Assembly (NCBI RefSeq): GCF_000259195.1 | Contig: NZ_JH650762.1 | Location: forward strand, 191,141 to 242,048 | Reading direction: 5' to 3' | From: Pseudomonas donghuensis | GTDB lineage: Bacteria; Pseudomonadota; Gammaproteobacteria; Pseudomonadales; Pseudomonadaceae | Length of the DNA: 50,908 nt | Part shown: positions 18,228-26,906 of the stretch, piece after piece | Layout: every line of letters starts with the position of its first letter | Position numbering within the stretch: position 1 is the first letter of the stretch | Notes under the pieces: model-generated | What the model was told of the DNA's origin: nothing | Databases searched by the model: none | The model's input: only the letters and a program-made list of their open reading frames with translations | Position numbers and translations under genes: made by a program

Positions 18228-18911
18228 ATGGGCCCCAGCATTCTCAGTGCGCGCAACCTTAGCAAAGTGGTCCCCAGCGCGGAAGGCGACCTGACCATCC
18301 TGCACGAACTCTCGCTGGAATTGAAACAGGGCGACAGCCTGGCGATCGTCGGCGCCTCGGGCTCGGGCAAATCGACCCTGCTCGGCCTGCTCGCCGGCCT
18401 CGACCTGCCCAGTGCCGGCTCCGTGACGCTAGCGGGCCATGACCTCGGCCCGCTGGATGAAGACCAGCGCGCGCGGGTGCGGGCCGAGCACGTCGGCTTT
18501 GTGTTCCAGTCGTTCCAATTGCTCGACAGCCTCAACGCGCTGGAAAACGTCATGCTGCCACTGGAGCTGGACGGTCGCCGCGATGCCCGCGAGCACGCCC
18601 GCAGCCTGCTTGAGCGGGTCGGCCTGGGCCAGCGCCTGAGCCACTCGCCACGCCAGCTTTCCGGTGGCGAACAGCAACGGGTGGCCATCGCCCGCGCCTT
18701 TGCCGCCGAGCCCGCGGTGCTGTTTGCCGACGAGCCCACCGGCAACCTCGACAGCCATACCGGCGAGCGTATCAGCGACCTGCTGTTCGACCTGAACAAG
18801 GAACGCGGCACCACCCTGGTGCTGGTCACCCATGACGAACGCCTGGCCCAGCGCTGCCGTCGTCTGATCCGCCTGGACGCCGGCCACCTGGTCGCGCCGC
18901 TGGAGCCTTGA
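18228..18911 (+). CDS. ybbA: ABC transporter ATPase YbbA
   Basis: ATP-binding subunit of 227 residues in the LolD/MacB-like class. Walker A GASGSGKST (about residue 41), Q-loop VFQSFQLL, signature LSGGEQQRVAIARAFA (about 145), Walker B AVLFADEPTGNLD (about 168), switch His in VTHDE. It pairs with the FtsX-like permease encoded immediately after it (stop and start overlap by one base) in the YbbAP complex, thought to extract lipids or lipoproteins from the inner membrane. The ribosome site is weak. Confidence 0.88.
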   Translation: MGPSILSARNLSKVVPSAEGDLTILHELSLELKQGDSLAIVGASGSGKSTLLGLLAGLDLPSAGSVTLAGHDLGPLDEDQRARVRAEHVGFVFQSFQLLDSLNALENVMLPLELDGRRDAREHARSLLERVGLGQRLSHSPRQLSGGEQQRVAIARAFAAEPAVLFADEPTGNLDSHTGERISDLLFDLNKERGTTLVLVTHDERLAQRCRRLIRLDAGHLVAPLEP

Positions 18912-21409
18912 TGAAGCGCTTGCCGTTGTTCCCCCTGGCCCTGCGCCAGTTGCTGCGCGACGCCCGCGCCGGTGAGTTGCGCGTGCTGTTCTTCGCCCTG
19001 TTGGTGGCGGTGGCGGCCAGTACCGCCATCGGTTATTTCGGCGCCCGCCTCAACGGCGCCATGTTGCTGCGCGCCACCGAATTCCTCGGCGCCGACCTGG
19101 TGCTGCAAGGCAGCTCGCCAGCCGCGCCCGAGCAGGTCAACCGCGGCACCGCGCTGGGCTTGCAACACGCCCGGGTGGTCGAGTTTTCCAGCGTGATCGC
19201 CACCGACAACGGTATTCAGTTGTCGAGCATCAAGGCGGCCAACGCTACCTACCCGCTGCGCGGTGCGCTGCGCAGCGCCGCCGAGCCCTATGGCGCCGAA
19301 ACCGCTGGCGGCGGCCCGGCGCCAGGCGAGGCCTGGGTCGAACCGCGACTGCTGGCAGCGCTGGACCTGAAGATCGGCGACAGTATCGATGTGGGCATGA
19401 AAACCCTGCGCATGAGCCGGGTGCTGACCTACGAGCCCGACCGCGCCGGCAACTTCTACAGCCTGACCCCGCGAGTGCTGATCAACCTCGCCGACCTTGA
19501 GGCCACCGGGGTGGTGCAACCGGGTAGCCGGGTCAGTTATCGCGAACTCTGGCGTGGCGAGCCCGACGCGCTGGCCAGTTATCGTGACGCGGTGAGCAAA
19601 AGCCTCGCCGCCAACCAACGCCTGCAGGACTCGCGCGACGGCAACCAGCAGATCGGCGGCGCCCTGGGCAAGGCCGAGCGCTACCTGAACATGGCCAGCC
19701 TGGTGGCGGTGCTGCTCGCCGGTGTTGCCGTGGCGCTGTCGGCCAGCCGCTTCGCTACCCGTCGGTTCGATGCCAGCGCCCTGCTGCGTTGCCTGGGCCT
19801 GTCGCGTCGCCAGGCGTTGAGCCTGTTCTGCCTGCAACTGGCGATTCTGGGCAGCATCGCCGCACTGTGTGGCGCAGCGCTCGGCTGGCTGGCCCAGTTG
19901 GGCTTGTTCGAGTTGCTGCAAGGGTTGATGCCGGCACAGGTTCCGCCCGGTGGCATTGCCCCGGCCCTGGCCGGGATTGCCACTGGCCTGGTGGCCCTGG
20001 CCGGTTTCGCCCTGCCGCCGCTGGCGGCCCTTGGCCGGGTGCCGCCGTTGCGGGTCCTGCGCCGCGACCTGTTGCCGGTGCCGGCCAGTAGCTGGCTGGT
20101 GTATGGCGCCGCGCTGTTTGCCCTGGGGCTGATCATGTGGCGGCTGAGCCTCGACCTGCTGCTGACCTTCGCCCTGCTCGGCGGCGGCCTGGTCGCCGCC
20201 TTGCTGCTCGGCGGGCTGCTGTTGCTCGGCCTGCGCAGCCTGCGGCGCCTGCTCGCCGATAGCCCGCTGGCCTGGCGCCTGGGCCTTGGCCAGTTGCTGC
20301 GCCACCCGCTGGCGGCTGCCGGGCAATCCCTGGCCTTCGGCCTGATCCTGCTGGCCATGGCCCTGATTGCCCTGTTGCGCGCCGAGCTGCTCGACACCTG
20401 GCAGAACCAGTTGCCCAAGGACGCGCCGAACTATTTCGCCCTGAACATCCTGCCCGACGACAAGAACAGCTTTGCCCAGCGCCTGACCGAGTTCTCTGCC
20501 CAAGCCGCACCGTTGTACCCGGTGATTCCCGGACGCCTGACGGCAATCAACGGCGAGCCGGTGCAACAGATCGTCAGCAAGGAAACCACCGGCGACCGCG
20601 CCGTGCAGCGCGACCTGAGCCTGACCTGGGCCGCCGACCTGCCCCAGGGCAACAGCCTGATCGCCGGCCAGTGGTGGCAAGCCAAACCTGCCGCCGAGGC
20701 CTTGCCCGGTGTTTCGGTGGAAGCCGAACTGGCCCTGAGCCTCAAGCTCAAGCTGGGCGACCAACTGACCTTCACCATTGGCGGCCTGCAACGCCAGGTA
20801 CAGGTCAGCAGCCTGCGCACAGTCAACTGGGACAGCTTCCAGCCCAACTTCTACATGATCTTCCAGCCTGAAACCCTGCAGGACCTGCCGACCACCTACC
20901 TGACCAGCTTCTACCTGGCACCCGGCCATGACCCGCAGGTGGTGGCGCTGTCGCGGGCGTTTCCGGCGGTGACCATCCTCCAGGTCGACGCCCTGCTCGA
21001 ACAGCTGCGCAGCATCCTCGCCCAGGTCACCCTGGCAGTGGAGTACGTGCTGTTGTTCGTCCTGGCGGCGGGCCTGGCAGTGCTGTTCGCCGGCTTGCAG
21101 GCGACCCTTGATGAACGCATCCGCCAGGGCGCCCTGCTGCGTGCCCTGGGCGCCGGGCGCGGCTTGCTGGTCAAGGCCCGGCGCATCGAGTTCGGCTTGC
21201 TCGGGGCGGCCAGCGGCCTGCTGGCGGCAATCGGCTGCGAGCTGATCACCCTGGTGCTGTACCGCTATGCCTTCGACCTGCACTGGAGCCCGCACCCGTG
21301 GCTGCTGTTGCTGCCGGTCATCGGCGCCCTGCTGGTCGGCGGCGCCGGGGTCTACGGTACGCGCCGGGCGCTCAATGCCAGCCCGCTGGCGGTGCTGCGC
21401 GAGGGCTGA
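18911..21409 (+). CDS. ybbP: ABC transporter permease YbbP (FtsX/MacB-like)
   Basis: Integral membrane protein of 832 residues. One N-terminal helix (about residues 20-42) is followed by a large periplasmic domain (about 45-255), a block of six or so helices including two tandem FtsX-type groups (about 256-480), a second periplasmic domain (about 500-690) and three final helices ending near PLAVLREG. This matches the YbbP duplication. ATG chosen over a TTG one codon upstream: GGAG lies 5 bases ahead and the ATG overlaps the ybbA stop as TGATG. It ends directly against the convergent greB stop. Confidence 0.88.
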   Translation: MKRLPLFPLALRQLLRDARAGELRVLFFALLVAVAASTAIGYFGARLNGAMLLRATEFLGADLVLQGSSPAAPEQVNRGTALGLQHARVVEFSSVIATDNGIQLSSIKAANATYPLRGALRSAAEPYGAETAGGGPAPGEAWVEPRLLAALDLKIGDSIDVGMKTLRMSRVLTYEPDRAGNFYSLTPRVLINLADLEATGVVQPGSRVSYRELWRGEPDALASYRDAVSKSLAANQRLQDSRDGNQQIGGALGKAERYLNMASLVAVLLAGVAVALSASRFATRRFDASALLRCLGLSRRQALSLFCLQLAILGSIAALCGAALGWLAQLGLFELLQGLMPAQVPPGGIAPALAGIATGLVALAGFALPPLAALGRVPPLRVLRRDLLPVPASSWLVYGAALFALGLIMWRLSLDLLLTFALLGGGLVAALLLGGLLLLGLRSLRRLLADSPLAWRLGLGQLLRHPLAAAGQSLAFGLILLAMALIALLRAELLDTWQNQLPKDAPNYFALNILPDDKNSFAQRLTEFSAQAAPLYPVIPGRLTAINGEPVQQIVSKETTGDRAVQRDLSLTWAADLPQGNSLIAGQWWQAKPAAEALPGVSVEAELALSLKLKLGDQLTFTIGGLQRQVQVSSLRTVNWDSFQPNFYMIFQPETLQDLPTTYLTSFYLAPGHDPQVVALSRAFPAVTILQVDALLEQLRSILAQVTLAVEYVLLFVLAAGLAVLFAGLQATLDERIRQGALLRALGAGRGLLVKARRIEFGLLGAASGLLAAIGCELITLVLYRYAFDLHWSPHPWLLLLPVIGALLVGGAGVYGTRRALNASPLAVLREG

Positions 21410-21886
21410 TCAGGGTTTGACGTAGTCGATGGCGTTGACCCACCAGCACATCTCGCCGGAAGGGGTCTGGACGATGACTTCATCGCCGACCTCTTTTTTC
21501 AGCAAGGCGCGGGCCATGGGCGAGTCGATCGAGATGTAGTCCATGCGCCCGTAGATCTCGTCGTAACCGACGATGCGAAAACGCTTGGTCTCGCCCTCCT
21601 CGTTCTCGATCTCGACCCAGGCGCCGAAGAACACCCGGCCTTCCTGCTCCGGCGAATACTCGACCACGCGCATGTCTTCCAGACGCTTGCGCAGGTAGCG
21701 CACGCGGCGGTCGATCTCACGCAGCAGTTTCTTGTTGTACTGGTAATCGGCGTTTTCGCTACGATCGCCCAAAGACGCCGCCCAGGTGACTTTCTGGGTG
21801 ATATCGGGACGCTTTACCCGCCACAGATGGTCCAGCTCTTGCTTGAGCGCTTCGTGACCTTCCTTCGTGATGATTTGCGTACTCAA
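21410..21886 (-). CDS. greB: Transcript cleavage factor GreB
   Basis: RNA polymerase secondary-channel factor of 158 residues. The N-terminal coiled coil carries SLGDRSENADYQYNKKLLREIDRRVRYL with the acidic tip (D and E of GDRSENAD), and the C-terminal FKBP-like domain has FRIVGYDEI, ISIDSPMARALLKK and TPSGEMCWWVNAI. It rescues backtracked polymerase. No ATG is available: relatives begin MST-IITKEGHEAL, so the start must be a TTG just before STQIITKEG (two TTGs in a row at 21886 and 21889). The ribosome site is weak (GCGAGAA). It shares the end junction with ybbP (adjacent stops). Confidence 0.9.
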   Translation of the reverse strand: MSTQIITKEGHEALKQELDHLWRVKRPDITQKVTWAASLGDRSENADYQYNKKLLREIDRRVRYLRKRLEDMRVVEYSPEQEGRVFFGAWVEIENEEGETKRFRIVGYDEIYGRMDYISIDSPMARALLKKEVGDEVIVQTPSGEMCWWVNAIDYVKP

Positions 21887-22037
21887 CAAAAATTCTCGCT
21901 TACAGGCTGACTGAGTGGCTTGCAGGGCCTGATCATCAACCCTGCCGACGCGCGGCGCAACTGCACGTGACTTGTGCCTGGCGGCTCCAGTCCCAAAGGG
22001 AATCCGCAGACAACCACAACAATACGGTCTGACCCGC

Positions 22038-23255
22038 ATGCACGCCCAACGCACCGCCTTGCACAACGAGTTGCACGCCCGCCCGTCGCTGTACTTCGAT
22101 GAGCCGGCGCATGTTTTCCACCTGGCGTTTCTCGGCACCGATGCCGATTGCAACGCTCTGCTGCAGCGCTGCTGCGCGAATGCGTTCGAGCCGGACGCCG
22201 CGCAGGGCATCACCCAGCTGGACGGCCATCCGTTCAAATGGGAACGCCATGCCGAGTTCTTCACCCTGACGATGGTGGTACCCGCCAGCAGCCGCGAGCT
22301 GAACTGGACCACCCTGCCGCCGGCCCTGGCCGCAGGCGTCGAGCCTTACCGCGAGCAGATGATCAACGCGGTGCAGGTACTGGTGCGCGACGAACAGGAT
22401 CTGGACCTGAGCCGCTACGCGTTCAAGGACCCTTGCGGCTCCTGCGTGGGCGGCGGCGATGCCGTGGTGTGGAGCGATTTTCGCCTGACTGCAGATGGCA
22501 CCAACCGCTTCCTGTTCATCAACCGCCGGCTCAATGCCTACCGCCAGGGGCGAATGATCCGTCGCCTGCTGGAGATCGAGACCTACCGGATGATGGCCTC
22601 ATTGTCGTTGACCGTTGCCAAGGCCCTGAGCCCGCAACTTGACGCCTATGACCGCAAGCTGGTCAGCCTGTCGGAACGCAACGTCAGCAGTGACGGCGGC
22701 AATGCCAAGGCGCTGCTGGCCGATATCGCCCAACTGTCGCGCCAGGTGGTCGGCAGCACGGTCAAGCACCGCCATCGCTTCAGCGCCACCCAGGCCTATG
22801 CGCAACTGGTATTCGAGCGCCTGGGCGAACTGCGTGAAAGCCATGTCGGTGATTGCCAGCGCCTGGGGGTGTTCATCGAGCGGCGGTTCAAGCCCACCGT
22901 GCGTTACTGCGCGGTCACCGAACAACGCCTTGAGCACCTGGCCGAGAGCGTGGCCAACCTTGGCGACCTGCTGCAGGCACGGGTGCAGGTCGAGATGGAG
23001 GAACAGAACGCCGAGATCTTGCGCAGCCTCAACGCCCGCGCCGACACTCAGATCAAGATCCAGCGGGCGGTCGAAGGGCTTTCGATCATCGCCATCAGCT
23101 ACTACCTGCTGAGCCTGTTCAAGCTCTTCTATGCCGGCCTGCATACCCTGGGCGCGCAGATCAGCGCACGCGAGGCGTTGTTGGGCATGGCGCCGGTGGT
23201 GATGCTGATCATGCTGGTGATCCTGCTACGGATCAGGAAAGCCAAGGCGCATTGA
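22038..23255 (+). CDS. DUF3422 family membrane-anchored protein
   Basis: Protein of 405 residues. The N-terminus RTALHNELHARPSLYFDEPAHVFHLAF and the cysteine-containing DPCGSCVGGGDAVVWSDFRLTADGTNRFLF (about residues 130-160) are typical of DUF3422. A long helical part follows (about 190-340), then two C-terminal membrane helices (SIIAISYYLLSLFKLFYAGL and MAPVVMLIMLVILLRI). Function unknown; the shape suggests an inner-membrane protein with a large cytoplasmic coiled region. The start at MHAQRTALH is inferred from family alignment; no clear Shine-Dalgarno sequence is visible. Confidence 0.8.
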   Translation: MHAQRTALHNELHARPSLYFDEPAHVFHLAFLGTDADCNALLQRCCANAFEPDAAQGITQLDGHPFKWERHAEFFTLTMVVPASSRELNWTTLPPALAAGVEPYREQMINAVQVLVRDEQDLDLSRYAFKDPCGSCVGGGDAVVWSDFRLTADGTNRFLFINRRLNAYRQGRMIRRLLEIETYRMMASLSLTVAKALSPQLDAYDRKLVSLSERNVSSDGGNAKALLADIAQLSRQVVGSTVKHRHRFSATQAYAQLVFERLGELRESHVGDCQRLGVFIERRFKPTVRYCAVTEQRLEHLAESVANLGDLLQARVQVEMEEQNAEILRSLNARADTQIKIQRAVEGLSIIAISYYLLSLFKLFYAGLHTLGAQISAREALLGMAPVVMLIMLVILLRIRKAKAH

Positions 23256-23274
23256 CGTTACCGGCCCGGGCGCT

Positions 23275-23583
23275 TCAAGCCCGGGTGATCAACCCCTGGC
23301 GGGCGACGCGGGTCAGGTGGCCGATGACTTCGGCAGCGTCGTCGGCGCTGGGCGACTGGATCACGGCGAGGTCGAAACGGTCGTTGGCGAACTGGCCAAG
23401 GGAGTCGCGGCTATCGGCGAACTGGATCAGGAAGGCGGAGTTGCGGCTGTTGCGACGCGGCCAGCCGTCGAGGTAACGCAGAAGGGTTGGCTGATGGCTG
23501 CCGCCCAGAAGAATACGCGGCGTGCGCGTGCCCTGGCTGGCGGGCAACGGGGTCAGGCAAACGCTGGAACGTGGACAACTCAT
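23275..23583 (-). CDS. Hypothetical protein, possibly a shortened DUF6231-like protein
   Basis: Protein of 102 residues. It has two recognisable stretches, RTPRILLGGSHQPTLLRYLDGW and FDLAVIQSPSADDAAEVIGHLTRVA, a pattern like the first half of small methyltransferase-fold proteins in Pseudomonas. Relatives I remember are longer, so the end may have been lost, but the frame simply stops at LITRA and no frameshift is obvious. Convergent with the DUF3422 gene. GGAG lies 11 bases ahead of the ATG, so the start is only moderately supported. Confidence 0.5.
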   Translation of the reverse strand: MSCPRSSVCLTPLPASQGTRTPRILLGGSHQPTLLRYLDGWPRRNSRNSAFLIQFADSRDSLGQFANDRFDLAVIQSPSADDAAEVIGHLTRVARQGLITRA

Positions 23584-23797
23584 GGGGTTAGATCTCCGCC
23601 TCGCAAAACCCGCTGGGCTGCGGTGGGAGGCGTCACCGAACCAGCGTTTTAGCGGTATTTGGTGAAACCTCCGAAGAGGTAACCCTGCGCCCCGCAAGTA
23701 GCTGTTTAAATCGGCGCAAGTCAGCATCCTAGAGAAGCCGCGGGTGGAATGTCAACGGCCTGGCGACTAAAAAGCCCCGGAAATCCGACATCAAACG

Positions 23798-23859
23798 GTA
23801 GGAGCGGGGTTGCCCCGCGATAGCGTTCTGTCTGCCAGATCGCATCGCGGGGCAAGTCG
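23798..23859. repeat. REP pair
   Basis: GGTAGGAGCGGGGTTGCCCCGCGATA (first element) and an inverted, shortened partner ATCGCGGGGCAAGTCG about 20 bp later. It lies in the roughly 305-bp gap between the hypothetical gene and doxX-like gene; the rest of that gap shows no gene. Confidence 0.8.
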
Positions 23860-23888
23860 AGTCAGGCGGCATCACCGCCCCATCCGGA

Positions 23889-24326
23889 TCAGCGCACAAT
23901 CAATCGATCCAACGACAGTTTCCCCGCCCCCTCAACCAGCACCGCCAGCGTCCCCGCCATCAACGCCAGGGCAAACTCATAGCCATTGTTGGCCATGAAC
24001 AACCCATTGCCGATATGCACCGAGAAGATCGCCACGATCAGCGTCACGGTCAGCGCCAGTGCCGCTGGCCGTACCAGCAAGCCGATCACCAGGGCCAGGC
24101 CGCCGAAGAACTCGGCACCGCCGGACAGCAGCGCCATCAGCAGGCCAGGCGCCAGGCCGAGGCTTTCCATGAACTGCGCGGTCCCCGCCAGGCCGCCGCC
24201 GCCAAACAGGCCGAAGAGCTTCTGCGCGCCATGGGCCATGAAGATGATACCGACCAGAATACGGATGATGCTCAGGCCCCAGCTGGCACGGCTGGCAACT
24301 ACGGCGTTGAGGATGTTGTTGTTCAT
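23889..24326 (-). CDS. DoxX family inner-membrane protein
   Basis: Protein of 145 residues with four membrane helices: about 16-34 (WGLSIIRILVGIIFMAHGAQKLFG), 62-80, 85-105 (LALTVTLIVAIFSVHI) and 115-133. The HGAQKLFGLFGGGGLAG motif is characteristic of DoxX/YphA proteins. Family members are linked to redox or thiol stress in some bacteria; the role here is unknown. Good ribosome site AAGGAACACTC. The 104-bp upstream gap is AT-rich and contains no gene. Confidence 0.85.
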   Translation of the reverse strand: MNNNILNAVVASRASWGLSIIRILVGIIFMAHGAQKLFGLFGGGGLAGTAQFMESLGLAPGLLMALLSGGAEFFGGLALVIGLLVRPAALALTVTLIVAIFSVHIGNGLFMANNGYEFALALMAGTLAVLVEGAGKLSLDRLIVR

Positions 24327-24430
24327 GAGTGTTCCTTAAGGGGTGTGATGTGTGGTGTTGGGCGCCATATTAATCGAATCAACCAATAGTAAAATCGCAA
24401 AATTTACGACATTAAAATCGAATTATTCGA

Positions 24431-25909
24431 TTATTTTTGCCCCACACCTTTACCCCCTTTCGGCTCCAGGGATGCGCGCTCACGGTCGAAGGCCAGGAAG
24501 TACTTGTTGACGCTGTTCACATAGCTCACCGGCCCCATGCCCACCTGTTCCATGGCGATGCGCTCGGTCTGGAAGAACCACTGGTTGCCATTGAGCCCAC
24601 GCCGCCGCGCTTCGGCACGCATCGCCTGAACCCGCTCCGGGCCCAGGTTATAGGCCGCCAGGGTGAACGCCATGCGTTCACGCTCGTTAAGCTGGTTGCT
24701 GGAAAAGAACTTGCGCCGGATCAGCGCCATGTAGCGGGCGCTGGCCTGAACATTGCCATCGACATTGGCAATATTGCTCACCCCCACCCGCTGAGCGGCG
24801 CTGGGAGTGATCTGCATCAGCCCGTGGGCGCCCCCTGCCCCGCGGGCAGTCGGGTCAAGGGAGGACTCCTTGAAGGCCACCGCAGCCAGGTTCAACCAGT
24901 CGATCTTCTGTTCGCGGGCGTGGCGCTGCAGCACCGGACGCAATGCCTCCAGGCGCTTGCGATCAGTGCGTGCCAGGGGATTGTGGACCCGGTACAGACG
25001 CCGGTAGATCCGCTCAAACGCTGCATCCTGATTGGCCGGCGCCTTGTAGCCCTGAAGAAAGCGATCGACGCTGGCGTGCAGCATTACCGCGTCACGGCGC
25101 ACGTACCAGCGCATGGCCTCGGGGCTGGCCACATGCAGTTTGCGCTCGACCCGCAGCTTGGGCATGACCTTGGCCCAGCGTTCGGCAATCGGCTGCTCGA
25201 CCACGGTCAGGTGAAAAATCCCGGCCTGGACCATCTCCAGCACATCTTCGACCGCCAGCGTCGGGTCGACCCACTCGACCTTGATCGGCGCCAGCTTACG
25301 CAGGGCCAGCTTCTGGTTGATCTCATGCAGGGTGTCGCCGGCGGCACTTGAGCTGGTCAGTGCCAAGGTGCGCCCGGACAGTTGCTCGACGCGCTGGAAA
25401 CTGCGCTCGCCCTTGCGCCCGACCAGCACCAGGGGCACCTTGTCGACCACCGGATCACTGGCACTGAGGCCGCGGGTGGAGGTTGGATCGACCAGTTCGC
25501 CCGGTGCCACCAGGTCGGCTTCGCCGCGCTGCAAGGCGGCCAGCAGCTGTTCCTTGGCGCGGGGGATGATCTTCAGGCGGATTTCCTCGCCATCGCGGGC
25601 GCGGGCGTTGAGGTAGTGCTCAAAAGCACGCAGGCGGTGGTGCTCGACGCCCACCGGTTCGCCCTTGACTTCGCCGGAGCTGTTGCGGCTCTGGTTGACC
25701 AGCACTTTCAGCACCCGGCTGCTGCGAATCTGCGCCAGGTCGCGCACCGGGGTCTTGGGCACCGCCTGTTGCGGGCCGGTCAGACGCGCGCTGGCCGGCC
25801 CTGCCGTCAGCAGCGAGAAGCTCAGCACGATCAACAAAAACAGCGCTCGGGTCATCCGTTGCGAGGTCCGCGCGTGTGGGGTTGGCGCCATAGTTTGCAG
25901 TCGTTCCAT
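24431..25909 (-). CDS. MltF-like membrane lytic transglycosylase
   Basis: Periplasmic enzyme of 492 residues. A signal segment MTRALFLLIVLSFSLLTAGPASA begins about 18 residues in. Then comes a solute-binding-like domain (about 60-290: SRVLKVLVNQSRNSSG... GEADLVAPGEL... VASPEAMRWYVRRD) and a C-terminal SLT lysozyme-like domain (about 335-480: AVAFKESSLDPTARGAGGAHGLMQITPSAA with the catalytic Glu, AAYNLGPERV). This is the MltF layout, which cleaves peptidoglycan and may sense muropeptides. The chosen ATG starts MERLQTM; the ATG at 25855 (MTRALFL) would give a cleaner signal peptide and is equally possible. Confidence 0.83.
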   Translation of the reverse strand: MERLQTMAPTPHARTSQRMTRALFLLIVLSFSLLTAGPASARLTGPQQAVPKTPVRDLAQIRSSRVLKVLVNQSRNSSGEVKGEPVGVEHHRLRAFEHYLNARARDGEEIRLKIIPRAKEQLLAALQRGEADLVAPGELVDPTSTRGLSASDPVVDKVPLVLVGRKGERSFQRVEQLSGRTLALTSSSAAGDTLHEINQKLALRKLAPIKVEWVDPTLAVEDVLEMVQAGIFHLTVVEQPIAERWAKVMPKLRVERKLHVASPEAMRWYVRRDAVMLHASVDRFLQGYKAPANQDAAFERIYRRLYRVHNPLARTDRKRLEALRPVLQRHAREQKIDWLNLAAVAFKESSLDPTARGAGGAHGLMQITPSAAQRVGVSNIANVDGNVQASARYMALIRRKFFSSNQLNERERMAFTLAAYNLGPERVQAMRAEARRRGLNGNQWFFQTERIAMEQVGMGPVSYVNSVNKYFLAFDRERASLEPKGGKGVGQK

Positions 25910-26013
25910 GACAGTTGACCGCAAAAGACCACGACAACTCGTTGAAGTTCTTGGCTTTATCGATTTTCGTCGAGCTTTGTTATGCTGGCCGGCCCCCGGC
26001 CTGAGGTAGCACC

Positions 26014-26820
26014 ATGCAACTCATCGACATCGGCGTCAATCTGACCAACCCAAGTTTTGCCGACAAACACCCGGCAATTCTCGAACGCGCCGAGGCCGCC
26101 GGGGTGGTGCAGATGATGGTCACCGGCACCAGCCTTGCGGGCAGCGAACAGGCCCTTGAGCTGTGCCAGCAGTTGGATGAAGGCGCCCAGCGCCTGTTCA
26201 GCACCGCCGGGGTTCACCCCCATGACGCCAGCAGTTGGAGCACCGACAGCAACCGCCAGCTGCGCGCCTTGCTTGAGCAGCCGCGGGTGCAGGCCGTGGG
26301 TGAATGCGGGCTGGATTTCAACCGCGATTTCTCGCCGCGCCCGCAACAGGAAAAAGCCCTGGAAGAACAGCTGGCCCTGGCGGTGGAACTGCAGATGCCG
26401 GTGTTTCTTCACGAACGTGACGCCAGCGAACGCCTGCTGGCGATCCTCAAGGATTTTCGTGACCGCCTGCCAGCGGCGGTGGTGCACTGCTTTACCGGCG
26501 AGCGTGCGGCGCTGTTCGGCTACCTCGACCTGGACCTGCACATCGGCATCACCGGCTGGATCTGCGACGAGCGGCGCGGCACCCACCTGCACCCGCTGGT
26601 CAGCAGCATCCCCCAGGGCCGGCTGATGCTCGAAAGCGACGCGCCCTACCTGCTGCCACGCAGCCTGCGGCCCAAGCCGAAAAGCGGGCGCAACGAACCG
26701 GCGTTCCTGACCGAAGTGCTGCGGGAAGTGGCCCTGCACCGTGGCGAAAGCGCCGAGCAGCTGGCAGCCCACAGCACCGCCACTGCCCGCGCCTTCTTTA
26801 ACCTGCCCGCGATTATTTGA
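26014..26820 (+). CDS. tatD: TatD family metal-dependent deoxyribonuclease
   Basis: TIM-barrel hydrolase of 268 residues. Metal sites are visible as DIGVNLT (in place of D-x-H-x-H, typical of the TatD subgroup), [10 protein letters not shown] (Glu about residue 91), [10 protein letters not shown] (His), HCFTGE (His about 153) and SDAPYLLPR (Asp about 209). TatD acts as a 3'-5' exonuclease on DNA and RNA in the cytoplasm. The start follows GAGGTAGCACC. Divergent from the transglycosylase gene. Confidence 0.9.
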   Translation: MQLIDIGVNLTNPSFADKHPAILERAEAAGVVQMMVTGTSLAGSEQALELCQQLDEGAQRLFSTAGVHPHDASSWSTDSNRQLRALLEQPRVQAVGECGLDFNRDFSPRPQQEKALEEQLALAVELQMPVFLHERDASERLLAILKDFRDRLPAAVVHCFTGERAALFGYLDLDLHIGITGWICDERRGTHLHPLVSSIPQGRLMLESDAPYLLPRSLRPKPKSGRNEPAFLTEVLREVALHRGESAEQLAAHSTATARAFFNLPAII

Positions 26821-26906
26821 CGCATATCAAAACGTCTTGATGATCGACTGGGCACAATGATGGCACCTTGCCAACAATGTTTCCGCTCAATCAGAGAAGA
26901 CCTACC

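Noticed and set aside
17612..21295. A 1227-codon minus-strand open frame spanning tesA and the ybbA/ybbP region
   Set aside because: Only its last 201 residues (TesA) look like protein. The rest is Gln-, Arg- and Gly-rich antisense of the real ybbA and ybbP genes, a common artefact in high-GC DNA.
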